Shown one piece after another: positions 18,321 to 26,862 of a stretch of 64,000 nucleotides of DNA (positions are counted from its first letter, which is position 1; each line of letters begins with the position of its first letter). The notes below the pieces were generated by a model. It did not search any database. It saw nothing but the letters and a program-made list of their open reading frames with translations, and had not been told where the DNA came from. This DNA comes from Jatrophihabitans sp. GAS493 (lineage in GTDB: Bacteria > Actinomycetota > Actinomycetes > Mycobacteriales > Jatrophihabitantaceae). The DNA lies in NCBI RefSeq assembly GCF_900230215.1, contig NZ_LT907982.1:3891568-3955567 (forward strand), read 5' to 3'. A program made the translations under genes and the position numbers.

Positions 18321-19685
18321 ATGCTCGACCAGCACCCACACTCTCCAGCCCGGCGCCCGGCAGCCTCCAGGCATTGGGCTTACCGCCTGATTGCGCTGAA
18401 CATGATCGTCGCTGCGCTCTTCTTTGTCCGCCTCGGCTCGCATCGCCTCGGCTTCGGCGGGTATCGCGGCGATCTGGACGTCTACCGGCTCGGCGTCGAC
18501 TCCTGGCTGCACAACCGCGGGCTCTACAGCGAACTACCTCGCACCCAGCATGGCGGCCTGCTCCTCTTTACCTATCCACCCTTCGCCGCGGTGCTCATGC
18601 TTCCGCTGGCGATCGCGCCACTCACCACGGCGAATCTCGCGATCACGGCGGCTAGCATGGCCGCTCTGTGGTGGACGATCCGACGTGTGTTCAACCTCCT
18701 CGACGGCGGGCAGAACGGGACGCGTGGCGCCGTTTCCGTCGGGCGTCTGCGCATCTCATTCGGGGAGTTGGTCGCGCTCCCGTTGGCGCTGCTTCTCGAG
18801 CCCACCCGCAGCGACCTCTGCTTCGGCCAGATCAACCTGCTGCTCATGTTTCTCGTCGCGTTCGACTGCCTCGGCCCGTTGACCGTACACCGCGCCGATC
18901 GTCACCGAGGTTGGTTCGTCGGTATGGCCGCGGCCGTCAAGCTGACACCAGCGATATTCCTCTTGTTTTTCCTGGCCATCGGCGACCGTCGCGCAGCCCG
19001 CAATATGGTCGCTTCCTTCGCCACGATGAACCTGATCGCATACCTGTTGGCTCCGAGCCAGACGGAGCTCTACTGGCGCCACATCGTTTTTCAGACCGGA
19101 CGTATCGGCGAGCCGATCTTCGCCGGCAACCAGTCCCTGCTCGGCCTACTGGCCCGCGCCGGACTAACCGGACCGAGCCTTTCACTGGGCTGGCTAATGC
19201 TGAGTGCGCTCGCTGCGCTTCTGGCCTGGCGAGGCATGCGCCGGATACTTCGGTCGCTCCCGCCCGATCGTGCCCGGGTCTTCGCCCTGCTGGTGAACGC
19301 GCTGGCCGGGCTGCTCATCTCGCCGATCTCCTGGACGCACCACTGGGTCTGGGGCGTGGTCGGCCTGCTGGCCCTCACGTTTGATGCTGCCAATCACGGG
19401 CGTCCTCGACACCTCGTGGTCGCGGTTTCTGGTTTGCTGCTGCTGGCTGTCGCGCCACCGTGGTGGTTGCCCAACCATGAGGGGCGCGAACTGACCTGGA
19501 ACCTCAGTCAGCAGGTCCTCGGCTCGTCCTATGTGCTCGGGGCGTTTGCTGCGCTGCTCACGCTCGTCCTGCCGCGCTCGAAGCGCGAAGGTCCTGCGTA
19601 TTGCGCGTCATGGCGCACAAGACGCAGGACCTTTGCGACGGTGCGGGTTAGTCGGCCGACTTCCGGCGACCCTCCCGCGTCGTGA
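18321..19685 (+). CDS. GT87-type polyprenyl-phosphomannose-dependent mannosyltransferase
   Basis: The 454-residue protein has about ten membrane helices. After helix 1 comes GGYRGDLDVYRLG, with the catalytic Asp-pair region of GT87, then LLLFTYPPFAAVLMLPLA, LCFGQINLLLM, AAAVKLTPAIFLLFF and ISWTHHWVWG, all family landmarks. Mycobacterial relatives (PimE-type) add alpha-1,2-mannose from polyprenyl-phosphomannose to phosphatidylinositol mannosides or lipoarabinomannan on the outer face of the membrane. The last 35 or so residues (from KREGPAYCAS) are encoded by the second copy of the hairpin repeat and run 38 bp into the convergent DoxX gene, so the natural end may once have been earlier. Confidence 0.85.
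   Translation: MLDQHPHSPARRPAASRHWAYRLIALNMIVAALFFVRLGSHRLGFGGYRGDLDVYRLGVDSWLHNRGLYSELPRTQHGGLLLFTYPPFAAVLMLPLAIAPLTTANLAITAASMAALWWTIRRVFNLLDGGQNGTRGAVSVGRLRISFGELVALPLALLLEPTRSDLCFGQINLLLMFLVAFDCLGPLTVHRADRHRGWFVGMAAAVKLTPAIFLLFFLAIGDRRAARNMVASFATMNLIAYLLAPSQTELYWRHIVFQTGRIGEPIFAGNQSLLGLLARAGLTGPSLSLGWLMLSALAALLAWRGMRRILRSLPPDRARVFALLVNALAGLLISPISWTHHWVWGVVGLLALTFDAANHGRPRHLVVAVSGLLLLAVAPPWWLPNHEGRELTWNLSQQVLGSSYVLGAFAALLTLVLPRSKREGPAYCASWRTRRRTFATVRVSRPTSGDPPAS
19588..19633. repeat. Hairpin repeat, copy 2
   Basis: AAGGTCCTGCGT (19588-19599) pairs with ACGCAGGACCTT (19622-19633); the inner part TTGCGCGTCATGGCGC matches the loop of the copy at 16355-16407. The shared core runs from GCGAAGGTCCTGCG through GCGTCAT to GCAGGACCTTT. 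Here it lies inside the 3' end of the GT87 gene and just downstream of the DoxX stop. It is a likely terminator that has spread as a dispersed element. Confidence 0.7.
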
Positions 19686-20091
19686 TCGCGTCGAGCATCA
19701 GCCCGACGCCGATCGCGAACATCCAGATGTCCTTGGCGACGGGAGTGCCCTGCTGGGTCGGGAGCGGACGGCCTGGCGCATGCATCCCCGGCGTGCGCCA
19801 CCACATACCGAGCAGTGATCCGGAGAATCCAGCCAGACCGGCCCCGGCCAACCCGGCCGGGACGATCGGGGTGAGCAGCGCCGTACCGAGCGCGACCTCG
19901 CTCGCCGCGACCAGCTTCAGAAACTTCTTCGACTCGATGCCCGACAACGCCGGGTAGGCGCCGGCGGCCATGCCGTGGATCGCGGCCGCCGTCTGTTCAT
20001 CTCCTTTGAGCTTGCCCAGGCCCGCGTTGAGAATGAACGCACCGGTGGCCAGCCGACCTGGTGCCCGCCGCAATTTCGCCGAGAGACTCAT
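19648..20091 (-). CDS. DoxX family membrane protein
   Basis: This 147-residue protein has four predicted membrane helices and the DoxX pattern: GAFILNAGLGKLK in helix 1, then KLVAASEVALGTALLTP and KDIWMFAIGVGLMLDA. DoxX-like proteins are small integral membrane proteins; some mycobacterial members form a redox complex with superoxide dismutase and a sulfurtransferase, which are not seen here. Its 3' end overlaps the convergent GT87 gene by 38 bp. It lies 24 bp after the aldo/keto reductase gene and is probably co-transcribed with it. Confidence 0.8.
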   Translation of the reverse strand: MSLSAKLRRAPGRLATGAFILNAGLGKLKGDEQTAAAIHGMAAGAYPALSGIESKKFLKLVAASEVALGTALLTPIVPAGLAGAGLAGFSGSLLGMWWRTPGMHAPGRPLPTQQGTPVAKDIWMFAIGVGLMLDAITTREGRRKSAD

Positions 20092-20115
20092 CCGATTCCT
20101 CCGTACCGCAGTGGA

Positions 20116-21069
20116 TTAATAGCGCGCGCCGACCACCACCGACGCGAGGGCGTCCAACTCGTCGAGTTCCGATGCACTGAGCTGGACGTCCATGGCGGCG
20201 ATGTTCTGCTCGAGCCACTTCACTCGCTTCGTTCCCGGGATGGCGACGATCGAAACACCGAGGCGCTCCGGCTGCGCGTAGACCCAGGCGAGGGCGACCT
20301 GCGCCGGCGCGACACCCTTGCTCGCCGCGACCCCGGCGACGGCATCGGCGATGGCCTGGTTGGCCACCCCGGCCTCGCCGGCGAAGCGCGGGTTGACGCC
20401 GCGGAAATCCTTCGAGCCGAGCGAGGCGATGTCGATGGTCGCGGTCAGGAAGCCGCGTCCCAGCGGCGAGTAAGCCACCAGCGCGACGCCGAGCTCACGC
20501 ATGACGTCCACCGCCTGGGTCTCCACCTCCCGCGTCCAGAGGGAGAACTCGCTCTGCACTGCGGTGATCGGATGCACCGCGTAGGCCCGGCGCAGCAGGT
20601 CACCGTCAACCTCGGAGAGGCCCAGATGACGTACCTTTCCCGCCTGCACGAGCTCTGCCATCGCGCCGACCGTCTCTTCGATCTCGACGTCCTGCGGCGG
20701 CCGGTGGGAGTAGTAGAGGTCGATGTGGTCTACGCCTAGACGCAGCAACGACGCGTCACAAGCCCGCTTCACGTAGGCCGCCGAGCCACGAATGCGCCGA
20801 TCGGCGTCGCCGCCCGAGCGGTCGATCCCGAACTTGGTGGCCAGCTGCACCTCGTCGCGTCGCCCCACGATGCCGCGACCGACCAGCACCTCGTTGTGCC
20901 CGGTTCCGTAGATGTCGGCCGTGTCGAGGAAGGTCACCCCGGCGTCCAACGCGGCGTGGATGGTGGCGATGCTGCTCTCCCAGTCGGTGTCGCCGTAGTA
21001 CTCGCTCATGCCCATGCAGCCAAGGCCCTGAGCCGAAACGTTGAGTCCGGCCAGATCAATGCGGTCCAA
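20116..21069 (-). CDS. Aldo/keto reductase
   Basis: The 317-residue (beta/alpha)8 protein has the complete catalytic tetrad: Asp49 and Tyr54 in FLDTADIYG, Lys79 in LATKFG and His122 in YYSHRPP. GLSEV and the NADPH-binding [17 protein letters not shown] near the C-terminus place it with AKRs of the YajO/AKR13 type. It reduces aldehydes or ketones with NADPH; the substrate is unknown. It is on the same strand as the following DoxX gene (24-bp gap). Confidence 0.92.
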   Translation of the reverse strand: MDRIDLAGLNVSAQGLGCMGMSEYYGDTDWESSIATIHAALDAGVTFLDTADIYGTGHNEVLVGRGIVGRRDEVQLATKFGIDRSGGDADRRIRGSAAYVKRACDASLLRLGVDHIDLYYSHRPPQDVEIEETVGAMAELVQAGKVRHLGLSEVDGDLLRRAYAVHPITAVQSEFSLWTREVETQAVDVMRELGVALVAYSPLGRGFLTATIDIASLGSKDFRGVNPRFAGEAGVANQAIADAVAGVAASKGVAPAQVALAWVYAQPERLGVSIVAIPGTKRVKWLEQNIAAMDVQLSASELDELDALASVVVGARY

Positions 21070-21143
21070 GTTGATGCTCCCTCAATGGTGGTTTCGCGGT
21101 TCCTCCTCGAGGCTAGCCCTCTAGGAGGAACCGCCCCGCGCGA

Positions 21144-21797
21144 TCAGAACTCGATGAGCAGGGCCTGGGCCGGGCCGATCGCCCGCATGCTCCGGCACAC
21201 CGCCGCACCGCTCGAGCCACGAATCTCGGCACTGTCGCCGGCGGCCAGCGGCAGTTCGCCGAGTTCGACCGCCCCGACGGTGACATGCAGGTGCAGTCGC
21301 GACGTCACATTGATCACAGACTCGCCACCGTCCTCCAGCTCCAGCACCCGAAGCGTGGCGCCGGCCGTCAGCGCAGAGCCGTCAGCGACCACCGAGTCGA
21401 AGAGCCTGTAGCTGGGTGGACCGGGTGGCGTGCCCGGCCGCAGCAGCATCTGGATGAAGCGCAGCGGCTGTCGATCCGACGCATTCCGTTCGCTGTGCGT
21501 GATCCCGACTCCGGCCCGCTGGTACTGCAGCTGGCCGGGATGAACATCGTGCCGCCGGCCCGTGTCGTCGGCGTGCGTGAGCACGCCCTCGAGGACCCAG
21601 CTGAGGATCTCCACATCACGATGCCGATGGGCGTCGAACCCGGCACCCGGTGCGAGGTGGTGCTCGTCGTGGCCGATCAGCGCGCCGAATCCCATCCGCT
21701 GCGGATCGAAGTAGGCACCGGCCGAGAAGGCGTGCCGCGAAGTGATCCCGCTGCCGGAGCTGACGAACCGCTCCTCGCCCCGCAGGATCCGAATCAT
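21144..21797 (-). CDS. Pirin family protein
   Basis: Start at ATG 21797, which overlaps the TGA of the upstream PHP gene as ATGA; the frame upstream of it is a shadow. The 217-residue bicupin has the pirin metal-site signature FDAHRHRDVEILSWVLEG and the HSERN motif. Pirins are iron-binding cupins, some with quercetin dioxygenase activity. The second cupin half lacks obvious ligands, as usual. Overlap with the PHP gene implies co-translation, though no functional link between the two is known to me. Confidence 0.88.
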   Translation of the reverse strand: MIRILRGEERFVSSGSGITSRHAFSAGAYFDPQRMGFGALIGHDEHHLAPGAGFDAHRHRDVEILSWVLEGVLTHADDTGRRHDVHPGQLQYQRAGVGITHSERNASDRQPLRFIQMLLRPGTPPGPPSYRLFDSVVADGSALTAGATLRVLELEDGGESVINVTSRLHLHVTVGAVELGELPLAAGDSAEIRGSSGAAVCRSMRAIGPAQALLIEF

Positions 21798-22888
21798 CGC
21801 GCCGAGTCGGGTGTCGGGGCGGGCTGGATGGTGGGCTGGATTGCGGGCTGGATGGTGGGGCGGTGGCTGTGGTCGGCGGCCCAGGCCAGCAGATCCTCCA
21901 TGCCCCAGGCATTGACGACGCTCTCCACCGGCACCGCACAGCGGGCGGCCCGGTCGCACCCATAGGGCTGCCAATCCAGTTGCCCGGGCGCGTGGGCGTC
22001 GGTGTCGATCGAGGTCAGGCAGCCGGCCTCGACCGCCAGGCGCAGCAGCCGCTTGGGCGGGTCCTGCCGTTCGGGACGCGAGTTCACCTCGACCGCGACG
22101 CCGAACTGCCGGCAGGCGGCGAAGACTATCTCCGCCTCGAACTCCGACGGGGGCCGCAACCGCTTGCCGGTGACCATCCGGCCGGTGCAGTGACCGAGGA
22201 TGTCCAGGTGTGGGTTGGAGATCGCGGCAACCATCCGCGGCGTCATCTCCGCCGAGGGCATCCGTAGCTCGCTGTGCACACTGCCGACGACAACGTCCAG
22301 CCGCCCGAGCAGCTCCGGCGTCTGGTCCAGCGTCCCGTCAACCAGGATGTCCACCTCGATGCCGGTGAGAATCCGGAATGGCGCCAATTCGCGGTTCAGC
22401 TCGGCCACCACGTCGAGTTGGCTCTCCAGACGCTCGGCGGTGAGCCCGTTGGCGACCTTCAGGCGCGGCGAATGATCGGTCAGCACCATGTATTCATGGC
22501 CGATCAGCAGCGCCGCCTCGGCCATCTCGCGAATCGGGGAGCCACCGTCGGACCAGTCCGAGTGGGTGTGGCAGTCGCCGCGCAGGGCGCCCCGCAACTC
22601 CGCACCGGCCTCGGCCAGCGGCTTCTCCCCGGTCGCCTCGACCCGGCGCAGGTACACCGGCTCCTCTCCGGCGAAGGACTCGACGATGCAGCGGGCCGTC
22701 ACCTCGCCGACGCCGGCCAGCTCGCGCAGGGTTCCCGCCTCGGCCCGATCGCGCAGGTCGTCGGTGGAGAGTTCGGCGCAGACGTTGGCTGCGGTGCGGA
22801 ACGCCTTGACCCGGTAACTCGGTTCGTGCGCACGCTCCAGCAGGAAGGCGATACGACGTAGATCGGCCACCGGGTCGCGTTCGGTCAT
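21794..22888 (-). CDS. PHP domain hydrolase with helix-hairpin-helix N-terminus
   Basis: Start chosen at ATG 22888; the frame extends upstream but across the FasR promoter. The 364-residue protein has an HhH-like N-terminus (AHEPSYRVKAFRTAANV, LRELAGVGEVTARCIVE) and a PHP domain with metal ligands in GDCHTHSDWSDGG, VLTDHSPR, GIEVDIL, GSVHSE, LGHCTGR and DTDAHAP. This resembles the C-terminal half of PolX DNA polymerases without the polymerase. PHP domains are trinuclear-metal phosphoesterases, in this group perhaps an exonuclease or a histidinol-phosphatase-like enzyme. The C-terminus ends in a short IQPAIQPTIQPAP repeat. Confidence 0.82.
   Translation of the reverse strand: MTERDPVADLRRIAFLLERAHEPSYRVKAFRTAANVCAELSTDDLRDRAEAGTLRELAGVGEVTARCIVESFAGEEPVYLRRVEATGEKPLAEAGAELRGALRGDCHTHSDWSDGGSPIREMAEAALLIGHEYMVLTDHSPRLKVANGLTAERLESQLDVVAELNRELAPFRILTGIEVDILVDGTLDQTPELLGRLDVVVGSVHSELRMPSAEMTPRMVAAISNPHLDILGHCTGRMVTGKRLRPPSEFEAEIVFAACRQFGVAVEVNSRPERQDPPKRLLRLAVEAGCLTSIDTDAHAPGQLDWQPYGCDRAARCAVPVESVVNAWGMEDLLAWAADHSHRPTIQPAIQPTIQPAPTPDSAR
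21822..21857. repeat. 12-bp tandem repeat in PHP gene 3' end
   Basis: Three copies of GGCTGGATGGTG (the middle one GGCTGGATTGCG). Being a multiple of three it keeps the frame and gives the protein's IQPAIQPTIQP tail. It is one of several short tandem duplications at gene ends in this window. Confidence 0.8.
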
Positions 22889-22973
22889 ATCAGTTATTCT
22901 CGCCCCAGCGGTATCCGGCGTGGGACGCTGGGCACATGGTTGCGGGAGAGTCGGTTTCTGGAAGGCTAGAGCC

Positions 22974-24146
22974 GTGAGACTCACCAGCGACGACGCGAGT
23001 TCGGCGGAGACGATCCGGCTCATCGAGCAGTCGGCCGGACGCATCGCCACCGTCAGCGTGGCTCGGATGGATGAGCAGCTCAGCTGGTTTCGTGCGCTGC
23101 CGGCCGATCAGCGCTCCTGGGTGGCCCTGGTGGCGCAGGCCGGCGTCGCGTCCTTCGTCGAGTGGCTGCGCTCCCCCGACGAGGTGCTGCGACTCACCGG
23201 CGAGGTCTTCGCCGCCGCCCCCCGGGCGATGGCCCGCATGGTCACGCTGCAGCAGACCGTCGAGCTGGTACGGGTCACCATCGCGGTGGCCGAGGAGCAG
23301 ATTCCGCAGCTGCTCGGTGCCAGCGAGGACGCCGCCCGGTTGGAGCTACTGCGCTTCAGCCGGGAGATCGCCTTCGCAGCGGCCCGCGTCTACGCCCGGG
23401 CCGCCGAGTCGCGCGGTGCCTGGGACACCCGGCTGGAGGCGCTGCTCATCGACGGGTTGGTCCGCGACTCGGCCAGCGAGCTCTCGCCGGCCAGCCAGAT
23501 CGCCGCCCTGGGGTGGCGGTCGACCGGCCCGGTGACGGCAGTTGTCGGTCCAGCACCCGATCGTCCGGTGGACGAGGTGCTGGCCGACGCGCGGAAGATA
23601 GCTAATCAGCTTAGCCTTGACGTTCTGGCCGGAGTTCTGGGCGGACGCCTCGTCATGGTGCTCGGAAGTGTGACCGATCCGCTCCTCGTCGCCACCGACA
23701 TGCTCGAGGCCTTCGGCGACGGACCGGTGGTGGTCGGGCCACTGGTCGCCGACGTCAATGACGCCAGCGCCGTCACGCGCAGCGCTCTGAGCGGCCTCGC
23801 CGCCGCGCCCGCCTGGCCGGGAGCTCCGCGCCCGGTGGCCGCTGATTCGCTACTTCCGGAGCGGGCCCTCAACGGCGACGTCGATGCCCGAATCGCGCTG
23901 ATCGACAGTATTTATAAGCCATTGGTGGAGGGCGGCGACGTACTGGTCGAGACGGTCGCGACGTTCCTGGCCAACGGCGCCGCCCTGGAGAGCACCGCCC
24001 GCGCCCTCTTCGTGCACACCAACACGGTGCGCTACCGGCTGCGGCGAGCGAGCGAGGTCTGCGGTGAATCTCCCACCGATCCGCGAGGCGCCTTCATCAT
24101 CGCGCTCGCCCTCGCGCTCGGTCGCCTGGGCGCTCCCGTCGTATGA
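22974..24146 (+). CDS. fasR: FasR-like PucR-type activator of fatty-acid synthesis genes
   Basis: Start GTG 22974, with GAAGG 8 bp upstream, gives 390 residues. The C-terminus carries the PucR-type helix-turn-helix (VETVATFLANGAALESTARA, FVHTNTVRYRLRRASEV), and the N-terminal two thirds is a GGDEF-like/sensor region typical of the family. In Streptomyces the gene directly before fabD-fabH-acpP-fabF is fasR, an activator of that operon, and mycobacteria have a homologue between aceE and fabD; the same position here supports this identity. It is followed by a 167-bp gap likely to contain the fab promoter. Confidence 0.85.
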   Translation: MRLTSDDASSAETIRLIEQSAGRIATVSVARMDEQLSWFRALPADQRSWVALVAQAGVASFVEWLRSPDEVLRLTGEVFAAAPRAMARMVTLQQTVELVRVTIAVAEEQIPQLLGASEDAARLELLRFSREIAFAAARVYARAAESRGAWDTRLEALLIDGLVRDSASELSPASQIAALGWRSTGPVTAVVGPAPDRPVDEVLADARKIANQLSLDVLAGVLGGRLVMVLGSVTDPLLVATDMLEAFGDGPVVVGPLVADVNDASAVTRSALSGLAAAPAWPGAPRPVAADSLLPERALNGDVDARIALIDSIYKPLVEGGDVLVETVATFLANGAALESTARALFVHTNTVRYRLRRASEVCGESPTDPRGAFIIALALALGRLGAPVV

Positions 24147-24313
24147 GACGGTGAGGTAACCGTGGGTAACGATTGGATGAATCCTCTTAGCACGGGCCGT
24201 GGATTGCCTCACTGAGAGGGTAGTCACTTAGAGGTTAGCTACAAGCACTCGCCCGATATTGCTGTGCGCGTCGCCCTGGCTCATTACCCGGCCGGGACGG
24301 CACAGTTGAGGGC
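24147..24313. promoter_or_regulatory. Probable fab operon promoter/FasR target region
   Basis: This is the only sizeable gap before the fatty-acid genes. It contains repeated elements, GTGAGGTAAC (24151) followed by CGTGGGTAAC (24161), and an imperfect palindrome CCTCACTGAGAGG (24208-24220). By analogy with Streptomyces, FasR should bind here. Which repeat is the site cannot be decided by eye. fabD has only a weak ribosome site (GAGGG right before the ATG). Confidence 0.35.
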
Positions 24314-25483
24314 ATGATCGCGATTCTTGCTCCGGGACAGGGCGCGCAGACGCCCGGCATGCTTTCGCCGTGGCTCGAACTGCCCGGCGTCGCCGAGCAG
24401 GTGGAGCTCTTCAGCGACACGGCCAAGCTTGATCTGCGCCGTCTCGGCACAACGGCCGATGCCGACGAGATCAAGGACACCACCGTCACCCAGCCGCTCA
24501 TCGTGGCACTGAGTCTCATCGCCGCCGGTCAGCTCGGCCTGGAGACCACGCACAGCACTTTCCTGGCCGCCGGACACTCGGTCGGCGAGGTGGCGGCCGC
24601 CGCCATCGCCGGCGTACTCAGCACCGCGGATGCCGTCGCCCTCGCCGCCCATCGGGGCGCCGCCATGGCCGCGGCCTGCGCACTCGCCCCGAGCGGGATG
24701 ACCGCGCTGCTGGGTGGTGACCCGGACGAGGTGGTAGCCGCCATCGAGGCGGTCGGTCTCACGGCGGCCAACCGCAACGGAGCCGGACAGATCGTCGCCG
24801 CCGGCGCCCAGGACGGGCTAACTAAATTAGCCGCGAATCCGCCGGCCGGGGTCCGAGTCCGCCCGCTGCCGGTGGCCGGAGCGTTCCACACCGATTTCAT
24901 GACCAGCGCGCAGCGCCCGCTGGCCGAGTTCACCCATGACCTGACGCTGAACGACCCGACCCATCTGCTGCTGAGCAACTATGACGGCACGGCGCTGGCC
25001 ACCGCATCCCTGGTCATCTCCAACCTGATCGGGCAGCTCACCCGTTCCGTGCGCTGGGACCTGTGCCAGGCGACGATCGCCCACCTGGGGGTCAACGCCG
25101 CGATTGAGTTGGCCCCGGCCGGTGCGCTGGCCGGCCTCGCCAAACGCGAACTGCCGGAGGTCAAGGTGGTGGCCCTGAAGACGCCGAGCGACCTTCCGGC
25201 CGCCCTCGCGCTGCTGGATAACTACGGTGCGGTCAGCCAGGGTGAGCACACCCCTGACTTCCAGGTTGTCGTAACACCGGCCAAGGGCGTCTTCACCCGT
25301 CACGACGATCTGCACGAGGGGCAGCAGGTCGCCCGCGGCGCCCGAATCGGCACCATCACCACCAACCGGGACGCCCACCCGGTGATCGCACCCAGCGCCG
25401 GCGAGCTCGCCGAATGGCTCAAGCACGATGGCGACATCGTGGCCGCCGGACTCCCCGTTGCCCGTCTCCAGAGCGAAGCGTAG
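24314..25483 (+). CDS. fabD: Malonyl-CoA:ACP transacylase with extra C-terminal lipoyl-like domain
   Basis: Residues 1-300 form a normal FabD: APGQGAQ (6-12), active-site Ser89 in AGHSVGE, Arg114, His192 in AGAFHTD, and APAGALAGLAKRE. It loads malonyl groups onto AcpP. Unusually, the protein is 389 residues, about 75-85 longer than typical FabD. Residues 314-389 (DFQVVVTPAKGVFTRHDD, EGQQVARGARIGTI, HPVIAPSAGELAEWL, HDGDIVAAGLPVARL) follow the hammerhead pattern of biotinyl/lipoyl domains but lack the modifiable Lys (TTNRDAHP at the usual turn). It is the first gene of fabD-fabH-acpP-fabF-accD6, with fabH 6 bp downstream. Confidence 0.93.
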   Translation: MIAILAPGQGAQTPGMLSPWLELPGVAEQVELFSDTAKLDLRRLGTTADADEIKDTTVTQPLIVALSLIAAGQLGLETTHSTFLAAGHSVGEVAAAAIAGVLSTADAVALAAHRGAAMAAACALAPSGMTALLGGDPDEVVAAIEAVGLTAANRNGAGQIVAAGAQDGLTKLAANPPAGVRVRPLPVAGAFHTDFMTSAQRPLAEFTHDLTLNDPTHLLLSNYDGTALATASLVISNLIGQLTRSVRWDLCQATIAHLGVNAAIELAPAGALAGLAKRELPEVKVVALKTPSDLPAALALLDNYGAVSQGEHTPDFQVVVTPAKGVFTRHDDLHEGQQVARGARIGTITTNRDAHPVIAPSAGELAEWLKHDGDIVAAGLPVARLQSEA

Positions 25484-25489
25484 GTAGCA

Positions 25490-26458
25490 ATGACCCGTCT
25501 CCTCTCCGCACCAGTCGCGCCGGCCACCCGAATCCTCGGCCTCGGGCACTACCGGCCGAGCAACGTCATCACCAACCACGATCTGGTCGCGCGCGGTGTC
25601 GACACCAACGACGAATGGATCCGCACCCGCGTCGGCGTGGTCGAGCGACGCTATGCCAATCCGGATGAGACAGTCGTCGACATGGCCGAGTCGGCCGGCA
25701 GCAAGGCGATGGCCGCCGCCGGGCTCAGCGCCGCTGACATCGACATGGTCATCGTCGCCACCTGCACGATGACCACGCCCATTCCGGCGGCGGCGCCCCA
25801 TGTCGCCTCCCGCCTCGGCATCGAGGCTCCCGGCGCCTACGACATCAGCTCCGGCTGCTCCGGGTTCGTCTACTCACTCAATGCCGCCTCCAGCGCCGTC
25901 CTCACCGGACAGGCCCGCAACGTGTTGGTGATCGCCTCGGAGCGCTTCTCCGGCTGGCTCGATTTCAGTGACCGCAGCACCTGCATCATCCTCGGCGACG
26001 GAGCCGGCGCCGCCGTCGTCGGAGCGGCCCCGGAGACCGGCATCGGGCCTATCGTCTGGGGCAGCGACGGCGCCCAATTCGACGCGGTGGCCATCGACGA
26101 AGAGTCCCGCTTCTTCCGCCAGGAGGGGCAGGCGGTCTACCGCTGGGCGACCAGCGAGATCGCGCCGGTCGGAATCGAGGCCTGCCACCGGGCCGGTATC
26201 GAGCCGAAAGACCTGGCCGCCTTCATCCCGCATCAGGCCAATCTGCGGATCATCGACCAGATCGCCAAGAAGATCGGCGCCGACAACGCCGTGGTGGCCC
26301 GCGACATCGTCACCTCGGGGAACACCTCCGCCGCCACGATCCCGCTGGCCTTCTCGCGAATGGTCGAGGCCGGCGACATCTCCTCCGGCGACCCGGTCCT
26401 GCTGCTCGGCTTCGGCTCCGGCCTGAGCTACGCCGGCCAGGTCGTGCTCTGCCCGTAG
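25490..26458 (+). CDS. fabH: Beta-ketoacyl-ACP synthase III
   Basis: The 322-residue thiolase-fold enzyme has the full FabH triad: Cys123 in DISSGCSGF, His248 in FIPHQANLR and Asn278 in SGNTSAAT. It starts fatty-acid synthesis by condensing an acyl-CoA with malonyl-AcpP; in actinomycetes it often accepts branched primers. It sits 6 bp after fabD and 75 bp before acpP, the Streptomyces order. Unlike mycobacterial FabH it is inside the operon, so it probably initiates the bulk de novo pathway. Confidence 0.96.
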   Translation: MTRLLSAPVAPATRILGLGHYRPSNVITNHDLVARGVDTNDEWIRTRVGVVERRYANPDETVVDMAESAGSKAMAAAGLSAADIDMVIVATCTMTTPIPAAAPHVASRLGIEAPGAYDISSGCSGFVYSLNAASSAVLTGQARNVLVIASERFSGWLDFSDRSTCIILGDGAGAAVVGAAPETGIGPIVWGSDGAQFDAVAIDEESRFFRQEGQAVYRWATSEIAPVGIEACHRAGIEPKDLAAFIPHQANLRIIDQIAKKIGADNAVVARDIVTSGNTSAATIPLAFSRMVEAGDISSGDPVLLLGFGSGLSYAGQVVLCP

Positions 26459-26533
26459 CAACCCAGCCGCCGCCCGCGCGGCGCCCGCCTTTACCCGCAT
26501 CAACCTGAGCAACACCAACCGAAAGGAAATGCA

Positions 26534-26776
26534 GTGGCATCCACCGACGAAATCCGGGCCGGCCTCGCCGAGATCCTCAACGAGGTAGCCGACGTGTCCC
26601 CCGAGGACGTGACCGACGAGAAGACCTTCTCCGACGATCTGGATGTCGACTCGCTGTCGATGGTCGAGGTCGCCATGGCGGCTGAGGAGAAGTTCGGCGC
26701 GTCGATCCCCGACGACGAACTGGCGAATCTGAAGACCGTCGGCGACGCTGTGAACTTCATCGCCAGCCACTCCTGA
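26534..26776 (+). CDS. acpP: Acyl carrier protein
   Basis: The 80-residue acidic four-helix protein has the phosphopantetheine site Ser40 in LDVDSLSMVEV. The GTG start is preceded by AAAGGA. It carries the growing acyl chain for FabD, FabH and FabF. It is short, lacking the C-terminal extension of mycobacterial AcpM, which suggests ordinary-length fatty acids rather than mycolic-acid precursors. Confidence 0.97.
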   Translation: MASTDEIRAGLAEILNEVADVSPEDVTDEKTFSDDLDVDSLSMVEVAMAAEEKFGASIPDDELANLKTVGDAVNFIASHS

Positions 26777-26862
26777 TCACTTCGGTGATCCCCCTGTTTC
26801 ACAGCGGAACCCGTTCCAGGGTCCGCTGAAGCGGTACTGAATCGAAGACGGCGAGGAACCCA

